DNA from: Theobroma cacao
Taxonomy: Eukaryota > Streptophyta > Magnoliopsida > Malvales > Malvaceae
NCBI RefSeq assembly: GCF_000208745.1
Contig: NC_030850.1
Coordinates: 11,516,640-11,580,639, forward strand
Length of the DNA: 64,000 nt
Direction of reading: 5' to 3'
The number at the start of each line of letters is the position of its first letter. Positions within the stretch are counted from its first letter, which is position 1. The translations under genes were made by a program, and so were the position numbers. The notes under the pieces were generated by a model, which did no database searches, was not told where the DNA came from, and saw only the letters and a program-made list of their open reading frames with translations. Positions 22,289 through 37,400 of the stretch are shown in pieces.

Positions 22289-22297
22289 TTTGGCGCC
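22289..22297 (+). promoter_or_regulatory. E2F-type site upstream of FANCD2
   Basis: TTTGGCGCC matches the plant E2F consensus (TTTSSCGC / WTTSSCSS). It lies 138 bp upstream of the FANCD2 ATG, in the short GC-richer island that precedes the gene. E2F sites are common in plant genes expressed in S phase, which fits a replication-coupled repair factor. Binding itself is inference. Confidence 0.55.
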
Positions 22298-22434
22298 TTT
22301 TCTTTGATTTCATGACCTCCCCATCGTCCCCCTCCAAAGAAGCAACAGGAGAAAAACACTTTACCAATCGCCACACACGGCCTTCGCCTCCGAAACGACG
22401 CCGCTAGAACGTGAATTCTGAAAGGAGGCTAAAA

Positions 22435-25400
22435 ATGGTATTACTCCACAACCAAAATCCGTCTCGGAAGAGGCCCTCCTCCTCTTTTGGCCCTCCTTTT
22501 CCTCCGGCCAAAATCCCCAAATCTCGAAACGACGGCGTTGCGGTTGATGCAGTTGAAAGGATGGTTTCAATCTTAGCTGAGGGTGGTTGTACTTTGATAA
22601 ACCCCTTGGGCGCACCCTCCCTTCCCGCCGATCCCTACAAGCTCCGCCGCTACCTCTCCGGCCTTTTTTCTTCTTCTTCTGAGGATCGCTCCCTCTTCCT
22701 CTCCGGTTTCTCGTCTTATATTCAATCCTCCTCCAATCTTCGCAGGTCTGTTTACTCTTTTTCCATTTCGATTTTTTTTTTTCATTTCCCCCAATTTTTA
22801 TGCGCATTTTATCTTTTTTTTGCTTTAAAATATCTGAACCTAGCTTTTTAACTTCTTCAACGAGAAATTTTGCATTTTGCTTTTGGAAACAAAAGATAAA
22901 TATGTAAAAGTAACAACCAACTACACTAGTATTTTCTTTGTGCTGCTGAATAGACCTGAGTACTTGGTAGAAGTTTTTTAGGCTAAGCAATTAAGCTGTT
23001 CTTCTCCTTATGTTTTGTCATCGATAGACTGAGCTTCTACTGGAAGATGTTTTAAGGTTTTCACATGATCGACTCTGTTGGTATTGATGAGCAAATGTCT
23101 CATATTATTACTGGAAACTAAATGCTTTCAGGGTTCTCATTTCATCGGATGGAAGTAGTTTTGCTCCTACTAGAAGTGAGAGTTTAGTCCGACATCTCTT
23201 GCTGGTTGCACCAATCCAATTTGACCTTCAGATTATGCTGCTTGAGAAACTTCCAGAATATTTTGACATTGTTTCTGGTGATTCACAAACATTATTGTCC
23301 CTCGAAGATGATGTTGCTAGGCTTATCATCAATCATCTTCGGTGGCTTGATTTTGTTGTTGATCCTAGTTCCTTTACCGATAAGTTAATGCAAGTCCTTT
23401 CCATTTGCCCTTTACACTTGAAAAAGGAGATCATTGGATCATTGCCGGAGATCGTTGGTGATCAAAATAACAAGACTGTGATTGATTCCCTTGAACAAAT
23501 GCTTCATGAGGACCCATCCATAATTGTTCCTGTGCTTGACTCATTTTCAAACTTCAATTTGGATGATCAGTTGCAAGAACAGGTCTATCCTTTTCTCTTT
23601 AATTTGTGCTCTCTATGGTTTACATTGAATCCTTTGTTTGAATGTTGTTAACATTTCTAAGATGTAAAGGTATTTACTTGTAACAAACCAGCGAAATAGT
23701 TATAGCAAGCTTAATGCATCGACACTTTCTGCTCTTCAACATTCAAAATAATGATAAACCTGAAATAAAGTACTTTTTCTTCTTTTCCTACAATAATACA
23801 GCTATTGAATGCAGTACAAATTAAACAGCGATTCAGGATCTCAGGTTCAAAACTATACCTGAAGTAGAAATACAGGATTGGGAGTTAGTATCAAAAGTTA
23901 GAATTCAGGTTTTTTTTTTTTTCAGTTGCAAATAGCTTAGAAACTTGGTTTGAGGCTGTTTGGTTGCCGAGAGTGAGGTAATTATGTGCTGCAAATTGTA
24001 GCTTTCATTGATTTAGCAATTAAGTTGAACTAAGGAAAATCACGACGAAGGCTGTTGGATTTGATAAGTATGGTTTCTAAGGAGGAGGAAGAGGAGGAGG
24101 AGGAGGAGGAGGGATTAAAACATAGACAAATTGATCTTATGTTCTCAAAGCACTCAGAGCTAGGTGAAAATGTGCCCAACTTCACAAGAATTCACTTCAG
24201 TATTTGACAAAGAAACCTTTTTTTTTTATGTCTGCTGAGCAGCTGAAGTAAGAAGAGTAGAGCAGAATATAAATAGATCAACTTTGGTCCTCAAGAATAT
24301 AAGACAAATGCAAAACAGCACATAAGGATCAAATAATATTGCTACACGGATGCAAGGCCCATGAAACACCAATACACTCATTGATAGGAAGGCTTGAATT
24401 ATTCAGGAATATTGTTGACCCAATAAAATTGAGAAAACTCAAAAACTGAACCAGCCACACAATATTAAACGTAGATCACCATAGGAGTCCCAAATTATAA
24501 TTTGGGTATTGGAACCAGCTTTCCTTGCCTTTAATGCAGTTTTATTTGTCCTCCCAGTATTTTTGGCAATTGTCTGTTGGCTTTCCTTTTTTTTGTATTT
24601 CTATTTATTGATTCCAACATCATTAGGGGCATGAGCACGACTGAATATTCTCTTTACAAATATATAATTTTGCTTTTGGAGCTGGCTTTTCCTTTCAAGA
24701 CCGGAGAGATTTGACTATAGTCTTCTTCTTGACATCATTCCACGATATTTTCAGCAACCAATCAAAATGTTAAGGTGCTATGCTGCTTTTTTATATTGAT
24801 ATCTAATTTTTATTTTTTTCTTCACATTGAAGGTCATAACCATTGCACTATCATGCATTAGAACAATTGATGCGGAGCAAATGCCTTGTCTGCTTCGATT
24901 TTTACTGCTCTCTGCCACACAAGTAAATGTTCGAAGAATAATCTCACAAATACGTGAGCATTTAAAGTTTCTCAGTGTGCCAAATACTCACACATTGCAA
25001 AAAAATAAACTCAAAGGGAAGTTGCTTGTTGACAACACAGAGGCATCTATTCTAGATGCCTTGAGATCTAGTCTTCAATTTAAGAGTGTAAGTCATTTAT
25101 CCTCCTTATTTGACAATACATGTTCTAATTAATTCACTCTTCTATATCTACCACTATCAATAGATACTCTGTCAGGAGATTTTGAAGGAATTGAATGGCC
25201 TTGAGAAACCTCGAGATCACAAAATCATAGACATATGGTTGCTTGTGCTATTGTACACAAATGGTGAGTCCATGCGAAAAAGCATTGAGAAGGTATTTAA
25301 GAAGAAAGTTATTGAAGGTTGCATTCAGGAAGTTATGCTTGATCAGTGCATTTATGGGAACAAGGAACTGGCAAAGGTATCTGTTGCTATGGTTTGCCAT

Positions 25401-28400
25401 GAGGATCATTTCAACTTTGCTGAATATATTTCAGAAACTCATTTTGAGTTTATTTTTTTTTTACTTTTAGGAATATTTCCTGTCCTTGCTTTCTTTATCT
25501 GAGTACCTATTGGCATGCAAAGAACAAAAGGCAAGGGATTTTGGCATTTACATGTATACTCTTCTTTTTGAAGAGTTTGCTGATACTTATTCAAGACAGG
25601 AAGTAAGCATCAATATTTATTCTCTATCTGATGACTAAGTGCATTTGCTCCATGATATTTTCATTTGGCTTTGTGCAGGTTCTTGGTGCACTAGTCACTC
25701 ATGTGGGCTCTGGTGTCAAGTCTGAAGTAAGTTCTGCTCTGCAGGTTATGGCTTCACTGGCCACAAAACATGCACAGGAATTAATTCCACTTTCTTCTCA
25801 TATAAATGGTACGTAAACTCTTGCATGCAGATTTTTCTTTCTTGTTTGCTGCTATTGTTCTCTTGGTCTGTTCAATGTACTTTTCAGGAATCTTGGACTA
25901 CTTGGAGGGACTGACTGTTGAAAATCTTCATAAGGTTTATCGCTGCTCGTTATATTTCTGCTCTTCTAAGCTTTTCAAGACCAGAGTTGTATGTGAGTTT
26001 CACTAGCATTCACACAATACAGGTTTACGAGGTCTTCAGCCATATGGCACTGCTAGCTCGCTCTAGTTCTGACTGTTTTGGCTCTTCCATTGCAAATGAA
26101 CTCTTGATAATTGTTCAAAAGCAGGTATCTTGGACTAACATGTCTCTTTGTAATAGACAGTGCTTGAAACATTGACTTTTGTGTGCTATTTTTAGATGGT
26201 ATCTTTCGATTTTCTGTACTGTAGACTTGATTGGAGGATCTTAGTAACAGGAAGTTATTTTGACTAGCATCACCCTGCAATTGGGCAGGTCAGCCATCCG
26301 GATCTGAAGTACAAAAAGATGGGCCTCATTGGAATCTTGAAAATTGTTTCATGTCTTGGGGATGCAAGTAATGTCACATTATCATCACCTTTTCAGGTGG
26401 GACCTGTTATCATTGTAATTCACAATCTGTGACCCTCGGTGACTATATTGTTATTTTGTGGTTGATCTTACTTCGAAAGTTGTTATTTTGTGGTTGATCT
26501 TACTTGGAAAGTTGCACTTTGCTACTAGATTTAACTATGTACATACTGCATGTGACATATGGGTGATCTTGATGGCAAATTGCTGTTGTTTCTGTCATTT
26601 TTATGTCTATTGGTGTAAACTAGATAAATTTATCATTAATTCCTGAAGGCTGTGGAGAAGCAAACAAAAAAAAAAAAAAAAGAGCAGGAAGCTGCTGAAA
26701 ATTGTGAAAACTTCCTTCTAATTTTGTCTCAACTGTTACCCCCCAAAAAAAAAACTGCAGTCAAAATTTCTTTGTAGGAGGTTGATATTTTGAATAATTG
26801 CTTCGACTGAGGCATTACTGGCATTAAAACTGGTGATCAGAAAGTCTAGGTTAGAGCTTGGGGCATTTGGATTCATTTGACCACATGTATAGTTCCGCTG
26901 TCAGCAGTGCTAGTAAATCCAGAAGCAGTGGGAAGAACAGAGCTTTTTCATCAGTTACAAGGAACTTTTAGCAGGCTTAAAACATCTAAGTAACAGGACA
27001 TCCTGAGTACTGGCTGATAACACAGAAGCTGGAATCACATAGAAGATCTAAAATCAAGCACTCATAGGTCTGAGAAATATACCTGAGACCTGAGACCGTA
27101 CACCTTGCATGAGCAAATATTAGCAGCAGAAAGTTAACCTGTCACAGTAATGCATCAGCAGTAGAGAGATTGAAAGTTGTAGCTGGCTTGAAACAATTGA
27201 AACCCATGACTTCCAATGTTTAAAACCATAATAAAAGCTGAGATATGGATGAAGTTGTGGTCTCTGGATAAAGGATTATGGAAAAAGCCCCTATCTAATC
27301 TATGGCCACTTTATCAATGGGACTCAATAGCTACTCTAGGAAGCTATCAGAAAATAATTGCACTAAGGCCTCCTAGAGAATAAGACAGTTTAAACTGGCT
27401 GGATGGATCTCGGGTTCAAGAATGGTTGGGTATGCACAAGAGTTGGAGTGTTGATGAGTGTAAAGTACCACTCTCTATTAGGAAGAAAGTGGAATTAAGA
27501 GTTCATCTACCTTTTGCAGATTGCATCCACTGCTGGAACTATTATACTGGTTGATGCCGGCTTCTTAGCCATGTTTTTTTTCTTTTAATTGTTTGTCATA
27601 TACTTGTAAGCATGGATTGCGAACTTTTATCCTTTTCAGGCAAATGTCAACTTGTATGGGAAGGTTCTGATCATTCTCTTTCCCTGTTGAGTAGCTTAGT
27701 ATGTTTGAATTTATTTTTACTGTTCATTCACCACTGTGAGATCACTTATTTATTATTTTGAGAAAACAGAAATCAAATACTGAGGAGGCCTTGGAGCTCC
27801 TTGAAACATCCCTGGAATCTTGCAAACAGTTGTGCTTATCATTGATCTTCTTTTACGATGAACTGACTGCAATTTTGGAAAGTAGAACTCTTCACACTGT
27901 CATCGTGGACTGGTGAGACAACTTCAGCAATTTGTTATTGCTGTTATTTAGCTTGTAATTTGTAAGCATTTAGGAAGGTAATAAAATTACTTAAGTATTG
28001 CATGTGACAAAGTTGCTTTTGTTTTACAGGATTGGCAAGCATGTAGGAGAATTTGAATCTATTTTCCTGTCTGATCTTGATGGTGGCCAATTGCCTAGCA
28101 GGAATTCATATTGTGGTTTAGAAGGTAGGATTAAGAATACTGTCTGTGCTTTCCTGAAGTTGTAGGTAAAGTTATGTCAGACTATAGATTATGCTTTCTA
28201 CCTTCTACTTCTGTAGGGGAGCTATGGATGAACTTGGATGGTGAAATATCTCCTATTTGTCTGAACATTCTGCCATTAGCTTCTTCTTCGCAGTAATGTT
28301 CTGTTATGCTATCCTTTGAATATAAATGTCTGTTTTCATCTTTCTTAGAGATAGTGTATGGTAAACTTGGAATCTTCACTTGCAGGTCTGCTTGTTTGCA

Positions 28401-31400
28401 ATTTCTTCCTGCTAACTTTCATTTACTATCAGCTGTAAGTCCGTGCTGCCTTAGGCATCAGAAGTATTATAGAGGAAAGGATTTTCTTAAAATTGCTATT
28501 AATTGTCAGGTTGAAAGGTTGACAAATCAAGGATCTCTTGGTGGAATTGATGCATTACTTGGCTGTCCTTTGCTCCTTCCCTCGTCTAAGGTGAGATTAA
28601 GTGAAAAACTCATGTTAAGATCATATTTTTTATACCATTATGTGTCAGAGTTTCATGATGCTTTTGCATTTAAAATGATTATCTCAGTGCAAATTTACAC
28701 TTCACATTTGGCCCTGTTTGAGTTCAGATCCTTTAACACTTTAAACTTCTTCAGACAGTTGTGATTTATTCTTGAAGTTTGCCAAATATCGGAAAATTTA
28801 AGACTAATGCAAAGTGTTGTGATTTATTCATAAAGTTTTCCAAACATTGTTTTTCTTGAAGGGACAATAGTTTTCTTCTCATTTCTCCATCACTTGCTAT
28901 GCTTAGCATGTAAAACCAGCAAACATAATTATCACTTATCAGAACCAGAACAGAAAATGGCCCATTCATGGCTTTGGATCATCAGGTCAATGGTTCAGTG
29001 GCCATTAGGTCATTCGGGTCAATGATGGGTTAATAAAAACACTTTTAGATGTTATATAATATTACTCTAAAATCATAGATAATATATAAATAATAAAAAT
29101 ATTTTGAATAGTTTTATGAACAACAATCTATGAGATAAGAATTATCAAAATTCATTATAATTTAAAAAATTACAAAAAAAAGAAAAAGAAGTTGAGAACA
29201 ATCGAAGAGATAAGAATTATAAAAATTCATTATCATTTAAAAAATTACAAAAAAAAGTTAAGGTTACAAAAAATAGTTTCTACCTCTTAGTTTTTTATTC
29301 TTTTAATGTTTGTTCTACTCTTTTTCTAAGAAAAACAATATTTGTATCAAATGACTAAACAATCTATAATTAATATGCAATGGTTTAGTTAGTTATGATT
29401 TAAAAATAAATTTGATAAATACATGTTCTACTCGTTTGGGTCCATAAAAACCTGGGGGGTCAATGTGGGTCAGTCAGTCTGACCACCAGGCTGGTGCTAA
29501 TCTGCCAGCAAAGCAAGATATAGTCATCATAACTGAGAATGATGGAGGAAAGTGAAGGATTATATAAGTTGGGTGACTAGGGATCTTAATTGCTAACCTC
29601 TTAAATGTGGAAAAGTGACACATTGCTCACCTGACCTTGCTTTATTGCAGACTGACATTAGCGGCTTCTTTCCTTGATGACTGTTTGAAAGCTTATGCTT
29701 GCTCTCCTCTAAAATATAAAAATACTTATGTGGAGTAAAGTCTTCAGGAAAAAAAGTTTAATATCTATTAAAACAGATGAAGCTCAAATTTGTTGTGTAG
29801 CTTTAAATGTTGTCTAGGAGCAATGTCAAGCATGATTGGAGCTTGTGGTGTAAGAGAAGTTTGTATTAATTGGTAAAGATTGTCAAGAGGCTTTATCTAA
29901 GTGCAAAATGTTATGAGCTGTTATTCCTAATTTCTTAAACCTTTTTTGCTTGTCCCTTTCCTAATTATTTAGTTTGACCTTGAGGAGCACCCATTTTTAC
30001 TTTGGACTATTTTATATTATGAGGTATTATCCTCCTGCACGTGTTTTCAGTCAAAATTCAAATTTATCTTGTAACTTGATGGATAAGCTCATGTGCAACT
30101 ATTTGCAATTTTTGATGCACTGAATCCCTGCTAACACAGACCGTTTTACAGAGCACCTACTGTGATATAGGTCTTGAAGTATCTATGTTTCATATCTCTG
30201 CCTTTTGTTTTGAACACAGAGGTTCTAATTTCCCAAAATTCTGGATTTATATTTAATTTAGCTATATTTTTTTCATGACATCCGGGAAAATTAAAAAGAT
30301 AGGAGACAGGTCTAATACCTCTAAACATTGTAGTTCTTATAAGCTTGCATACCTTGGCTTCCACAAAGTCTTTTCTTTCCTCCTTTTTTCATATATATCC
30401 CCTCCATTTGCATCAAGAACTTGTTCTAATTATTTTACCTCAATTGTTGAATACTTAAAAATTTAAAAGTTAGGGACAATTAAGGTTGCTGATTGCATAT
30501 GCCTTGCAACACTTAGCTAAATACATCAAAATATACAGAGATGCACTGAAAAGGTTTTCAATGAAAAAAAGAAGGTAAAACCTTGGAGTATTTTGTGCTA
30601 TATCTTACATTACATACAGTTTTGTTTAATCTGTCATAGCTTTCTATTTTGGTTTTATTGTCCATAATGTTTGATGGGACCACTTTGCTGACATGGATTT
30701 GGTTTCTGCAATTTCAGTACTACTCAGAAGCTGAATGGCTGTCTTTGACAGGAAAGCAGAAACAGATTATTTCTCTCTGTCTTTATTATGCAGTAAACTG
30801 GCTACGGGAACTGGTAAATGCTTTACTGTGAGATTTTGATTTAGCTGCATAATTGTCAATCATACAATTATGGTTTGTGAGTCTTCCACTGCTACAGCTT
30901 AATGCCTTCTGCACACAAGTAGCTGGAAGATTTGAATTTACAAGTCAGTCGACAAAAGAGGACATAACATTGAAGCTGTTAAAGCGATTGAGGAACCTAG
31001 TGTAAGTCCTCACATCTTCAATCCTTGTAAGTTTGTCCATTATCCTTAAATCAGATTAAAATATTGGGGAGAAACTGAGAGCAACTATGCCTTCAAGATT
31101 CACTTTGAATGTGCATTTCACTTGGATAATTAAATCCCCATTGGAGGTAAGGTAGACATAGGAACTCATCAGGGAAAAAAGGAGACATGTTGGGCATGAC
31201 TTGTAACATGGAATGTAGTAAGGAAGTTATGAGGCTTCTTTAAACAATAAGGAAGATTGACCGAAAAAAAAAAGAGGAAGATTTGGCCAAAAAAAAAGAA
31301 GTTAGTTTCCCCAACTTAGCAACCCCCCTTCGCAAGAGGAAAGGATGAGGTTGGCTTAAAGCAAGTTTTCAGCTGGGTGTTCTCCATTAGGCCTGCTTTC

Positions 31401-34400
31401 CTTTGCATGAGTGCTAGAAAAAATGATAAACTTTTAGTAGTGGTCTTTTCTCCTTATCCATAGAATTTGGGGATGGAAGAACAATTATGAGATGATGGAA
31501 AGCATGAAGTTTTGATTATTCCCCCCATTAAAAGATACAACTCAGATTTTAGCTTGACATACAGCTATTTATGGAAACGTAATTATGTTGAGGTTTCTGG
31601 TAGCCTCATTGATTGTTATGAATTTCACCTTTGTTTGGTATATTTTTTGGAGTGTTACATATCATGAACTTGTAATCCTACATACTGATGGTAAGAATGT
31701 GTTGGTGCAGATTTCTGGAAAGCTTGTTAAATCATTCCATCAGAATGTGTCCTGTAGTACTACCTCAGCTCCATCTTCAAGTAGAGCATTGCGGATCGAC
31801 GCTCATAAACCAACCAAACCATGTGGGGAATATGGAAAAGAAGAATGAGCCTAAGATGACACATGAATGCACATCCCCAAACAAAAGGAAGCATAAAAAG
31901 ATTGCGAAGACCTCAACGCCAGGTACAGATGGAAAACTTCACCAGCCAACATTGATGGACGTGTTGAGGAAAGCAGGAGTAGAGACAAGCCAAGAGATGA
32001 CAAATGAAGTTTCTTCAAAGGAGAGGACCTCAGCATCAGTAGATCGGCAATCCCATGTCTTTAATGAATCAGTGCTTATAGAAGTTTCTCCACCTGCACA
32101 AGCTCTGGAATCACAGAAATTTAGGTTCAGGCCTCTTTTATTGGAATGCTTCTCCATTTTGACCTTTTCAAAGGTATGTCTCCTCACAGTTTAACTGTCA
32201 ACTAGATTGCATGGTTTCTTTCAAATTCTTTCAATTTTGTGTTTTAATGTGGCATTTAAATGAGTTTATATATTCATTGGCTTTACATTGTTTACATGAT
32301 CTTGCAACCTCCTAGAGATGAATTATTGCATCTGAACTTCTCATGGCTTCATTTCCTGTCTATGCTTAAGTTGCATGTCCTCTTAAAATAATTGGATTGT
32401 TTCCTAACAATCAATAGAATTTCCTCTAAGACTCTTGTTTGGTATCCTGAAAATAACTTGCTGAAGGACAATTTTTTCTATGTAAAACATTTTACTAGAA
32501 AATCTAATATTTTCTGTTGTTGGGATTGTCAAAAATATTTTTTGTTTTTTGGATCATCTTGTAGAAAATATTTTCCGTCATGACCCATCTTCAAAAAAGA
32601 AGTTAATAAGTCTACGCAATACAAATTTTACACAAAAGTCATTGTAAGAGATTGAAAAGATGTAGTAATTTTGTTATTATATAAGAACTATAAACATTAG
32701 AGAAAATTTGTCCTTTTATTTTTATAAGAAAATCCCTCACAAATTAATGTTTGCTCCTTGCTTGTTGACCTAGAAGGTGCTGGGTTTGGACTTCTAAAAT
32801 TTCTAAATGCAGTGTTGCATAATAAGGTGTATTTTTCTTGTTTATGAGGTTTTATATTATACTAATAACAAAAATGATTAAGAGTCATTGAATTTGTCTT
32901 TTCAAATGCAGAACCATGACTCCTGCTGCTCTGACCCTGTGGCTGAGGTACATTAATAATCCACATAGTTCTTTCTTTCCTTTTATTTATACATATTAAA
33001 ATGATTTGGTGAGACGGGGAAAACTTGTTATTTCTGTGCAGTTACCCTTATACCTGTACCTCATTCATGATCTTCACTGCAAGTTGGATTACTTTGCTGC
33101 CCCGGGGAAACAATGCTCCTCGAGAAGCTTGAGTTCTGTTGCTTTTACCAGGATGACGTTGGATGAATTTCTTAGCAAAATTAGACCACTCTTTCCAAGT
33201 CTTAAGAGAAATTTAGATATTGCATTCTGTAGTCTTAAAGAAGGTAACATGTTAGTTTCATTTTGTCACTAAGATCATGATTCTATATTCTTGCAGTCAT
33301 AGAACAAATGTACTGTAGGTAATGAAACTTGTCAAGAACACTGGAACATTCAATCTGCTGCTGCTCACAACCCAGATATAATCAACCTTGTCCCATCAAA
33401 ATCTTCAATTTCTACTATGGTGTATAAGGAAGTACTTCATAGTTTCAGTAAGGTGAATACTCTTACTCTCACCTTTAATTCCGGGTGTATGCACATGTGT
33501 GTGCATCACCTTCCGACTTGACAAGTGATACTTTTATGCAGGTTATCATTCGGGTAGAAAATTTCCTATTTGAACTAACTGTTATATTATACTTCCTAAG
33601 TACAGTTTTTCCTTGAGCAGATGCTAAACCTTCCTGAAGTACAAAGGAATAAATCAGTTCTTTCAGATCTCCTTGAAGCCTTTCAGCCCAATGAAACATT
33701 AGATGCTGGTGCTTCAGATGTACAGCCTTGTCCTTCACCTGGTACAATAGAGTATTCATATCTTGGGGCTTGTTCATTTGTGGAAAGTATCCTCCATGCA
33801 GGTGCATAAGTCTTGCCTTTATTGCTGTTGTTCTTTCATATTTCTTAATTATCCTTTCATTTTATCAAAGTATCCTCCATGCAGCATGTTCTTTCTCCTT
33901 TATTCTGGCATCAGAGGCTCTTTTCACTCTGGAATCAGCTGTTACATCAGTTTTAAATGTCGTTGATAAGTTGGAGGGAGATGATGTAAACATACAGTCA
34001 AGGTTTAACCAGATCCTTCCTTTCTTGCGTGGCAAACTTGGATCGTCTGCTCAGAAACTTCTAAAGCATAAGTGGGATGACGAAAATCTTGAGAATGGCT
34101 GGAAGAACAAAGTGAGATTAATTACATTATGTTTTGCATGTCTTAGATTTCTTCATTGCAATTTCTTACCTTAGTGTACCGTGTAGTTATGCATATATAT
34201 TAAAAAACTTGCTGTGTTTTCAGGGAGAAATAGTACAAAAGATACTGCGGATCCACTTGGAATATACTGAATCAACTGCTGATTTGCTAGATGAGCTTGC
34301 GTGCACAATTTTGCCACAGGTATTTGAATTTGTTGAGTAACAATTGTTGCATAAGCTTAATAGTGTACTGTAGAAGTGCACAAGTTGTCCTTTGTCATTG

Positions 34401-37400
34401 TGCTTATACACTGGAGATCTTGCAGTTTTTCCATGTAGCACCTCTGTCCAGTGCTTGAATTGCTCTTCCTTCTAGTAGAGAGTTGAGAGCAGGTGATTTA
34501 GACATGATGGGGGACAAGATCATGGTTATTGTGGCTCTATTGATAGTGTTGATGCAAGTTTGGAAATATATTGTTGACATTGCTGTGCCGGAGTTTTCTT
34601 GGTCATTTCCTTTACTTCAACACTTTAAAACTTGTGCTTGCATTTTCTCCACCTAGGGGGACAACAATATGGAATCTAGTCATGCTTATTGAAGGATCAT
34701 ATTATGTAGACATCTGTTTTGTTAATTTTATAGTATGTTTTTGTGGGTTCAATGGTAATTTTTAGTATTGAGAGAATTGTTAGAGTATTTAGGGTTGTAT
34801 TATATTTGATTTTTATATTTAGGTTTAAAGTGTTGTCTGTAAGTGCTTATCTTACTTATAGATAATGCTAATGGGTTAGTGGTGTCACAAGTTGAAAGAA
34901 ACTAACTCAGTTGAAAATATTACATAAAAGCCATTAAGTTATAAAAAGTACATCTAAAAATAAGGATAGATATCTACATCAACCTTCCCACAATGAGAAT
35001 TTGGCTCCCTTAATTTTTTTAGTTTCACATGCATTTGGAAAGAAACTATCCCATCTTTTGCCTACTTAACTTTTTTTATTCTCTTCCACTCGCAAAGTGG
35101 GTGTTACAATTTGGATTATGGATTTTAGATCTGAGCATTCAAATTGGATTCTCTCTCCCTAGTTGTTTTCCTCTCTAGTTTGTTTCTGATTTCTATCCCT
35201 TATTTCTTCAATTTCTCCCCTATGCTCCTATGTTTCTTCTTCCTTTCTCCCTTATTTCCATCCATCCTGTCTTCTTTTTTTTTTTGTTCTTTCCCTTGTT
35301 CTGCATCAATCAATCTATTTAAATCTTTTTTTGGATACAATACATCTATTTAAGATTTGTTTTAAAACTAAGTACAAGTTAGAATGAACAATTGAGTGTC
35401 ACTTGCCATACGATTCTTTCAATTGAATCCATTTTCATTTGTATGTAGTAGCACTAAAAGAAGAATTCTTTCTCAGGTTTCTTGTACAACAATGGCAGAA
35501 GATGAGGATTATGGTTACCCAACTCTATGTTCTGCAACATTTCTCTCCTGGTACCATGTACTGGTAGGGAAACTTCTGTTTTTCAAGTTCTTTTCAAAGC
35601 ATTGTTACTCTTAATGTTTTGCATTAATTATGTTGATTGAGGCTGCCCTTATGTGCAGTTTGAAGTGAACCTCACAGTTCTTGACAAATTGGTAAGTATT
35701 AATTTTTGCTGCTTATTTCCGTTGATCATAGATGAGGTAGCAAAATACTTGTCAAAGGTGTTGCAATTCTTACCGTTTCCTCTCTTTGTAGGTTAAGGAG
35801 GTTGTTCACTTGGAGAAGTGCCGACCTGGTTTTCAACCCGAAAATGTTCACACACATTTGATCAAGATGCAAAAGAACGTGAATGTGGTTGTTGCACTAG
35901 TTAACATGTGCAGAACCTATGACAAGGTAACCAAATAGAACTGTGGAGTTTTCTTGGCCAACAATTCTTAGATAAATATATATTTACTATATTTGCTGCC
36001 TCGAACCTACACCACCACTAAGGTAAGTTGGTCAAGTACCTCCTTTTTTCTAGGCATAGTTCGGTGGATTTAATACATTAGTGAAATTGTAGAGCCCTTG
36101 TGCTCTTTCATGACTACATTGTTATGTAATGTAAAAGTTCATTAGATTAGTTTGCAAGAATTTTTAAGCAGAATGATGGCTTCCCTTGATTTTTGGGATG
36201 TAATCATTCGTCTGAATTAAGGGAAGATGATAAAGAGAAGAAACTATAACACTTTGATATAAGTTGGCTCCAAATGAGGCCTGTCCAGCCAGAGTAAGTT
36301 GGCTATTGAATGATTCTAGTGCATTATAATGTGCTATTATGCCAAGTACATTTCCTCATCTGCTGTGAACAGCCTCTAGCCAGCCTATGGCTTGAGGTTT
36401 AGGAAAGTTGGAGACAACTAGGATTTGATTGAGAGTAAAAGCTAAATTTAAACTTATCATAAATTGGAAGTAGGCACCTTTTGCCCATCACCTACATTCT
36501 TGCTAACATACCCAAGTAGTTAGTAGCACTTTTTGGTCCAATTGCTTTTCATGCAGCAATCTCATTGACATGTTAAGGCGTTGGCACAGGTCACCCTGCA
36601 TGCCATGGCTGTCAAGTATGGTGGGAAATTCATCGATTCCTTCCTTAAAGGTATCTGTACCTTAGAAATGCTATATGATCTTTCATTGTAGTCTGTTCAG
36701 AGCACCGACATCTCAATATTTTGCAGCTTTTGACTTCTTGCAGGTTCACTTCCAAATGCATAATGAAGTCATAATTCTACTGGTATGATTGGTGCAAGAA
36801 CTTTATTCAGACATACTTAATCCAAGTTTGGAACTTGGAACTAAAGGGCTTATTGCTTGTTTATTACATCAGGTGAAAGAACTTCAAAAGGCTACAAGAA
36901 CAATTCAGACTCTATGTTCTGAAGCAAAGGTGAGCCTTGCACATCCAATCCATTTGAGGTTTAGTCAGGATCTTTGCAATGATAGTGGATTATATTGAAT
37001 TCATGTCTTTTTGCTATTTGAAGGGCTTGAAGCAAACAGCCATCACTGGCAAAATACCTGCTACCAAAAGATCTTTGGAACGCTTTTTGTTTCGTGTCAA
37101 GGCTCTTCTCCATACAACATCTAGTGGATGCACTTTCTGGATGGGTATGCCATATTTAGGCTTCACTGATATTTTTGCTGTTCTTTTTGATGAAAGGAAA
37201 AGGGGGATATATTCATTTAGCCATAATGAAAATGTTTTAAATTTTTTATTGTGATTCAGGTATTTTAGAACCTTTTGTTAGGTTCCAATAAAGAATTAAC
37301 CTTTGCTCTACACTCATTTAGGTTTAAAACTTCCATGTCAATAAAGTTTTAACTGGTCTAGCTCCTGATTCCAAATTCAAGAAAGGGTTCACATGACCAA

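Noticed and set aside
22361..22990. 209-codon minus-strand open frame
   Set aside because: Antisense to FANCD2 exon 1 and intron 1; basic, low-complexity product with no recognised domain.
29965..30022. Possible extra FANCD2 exon in intron 14 (acceptor 'attatttag', donor 'gag|gtatta')
   Set aside because: The encoded text (FDLEEHPFLLW..) does not look like FANCD2, and exons 14 and 15 already join in phase with sensible sequence.
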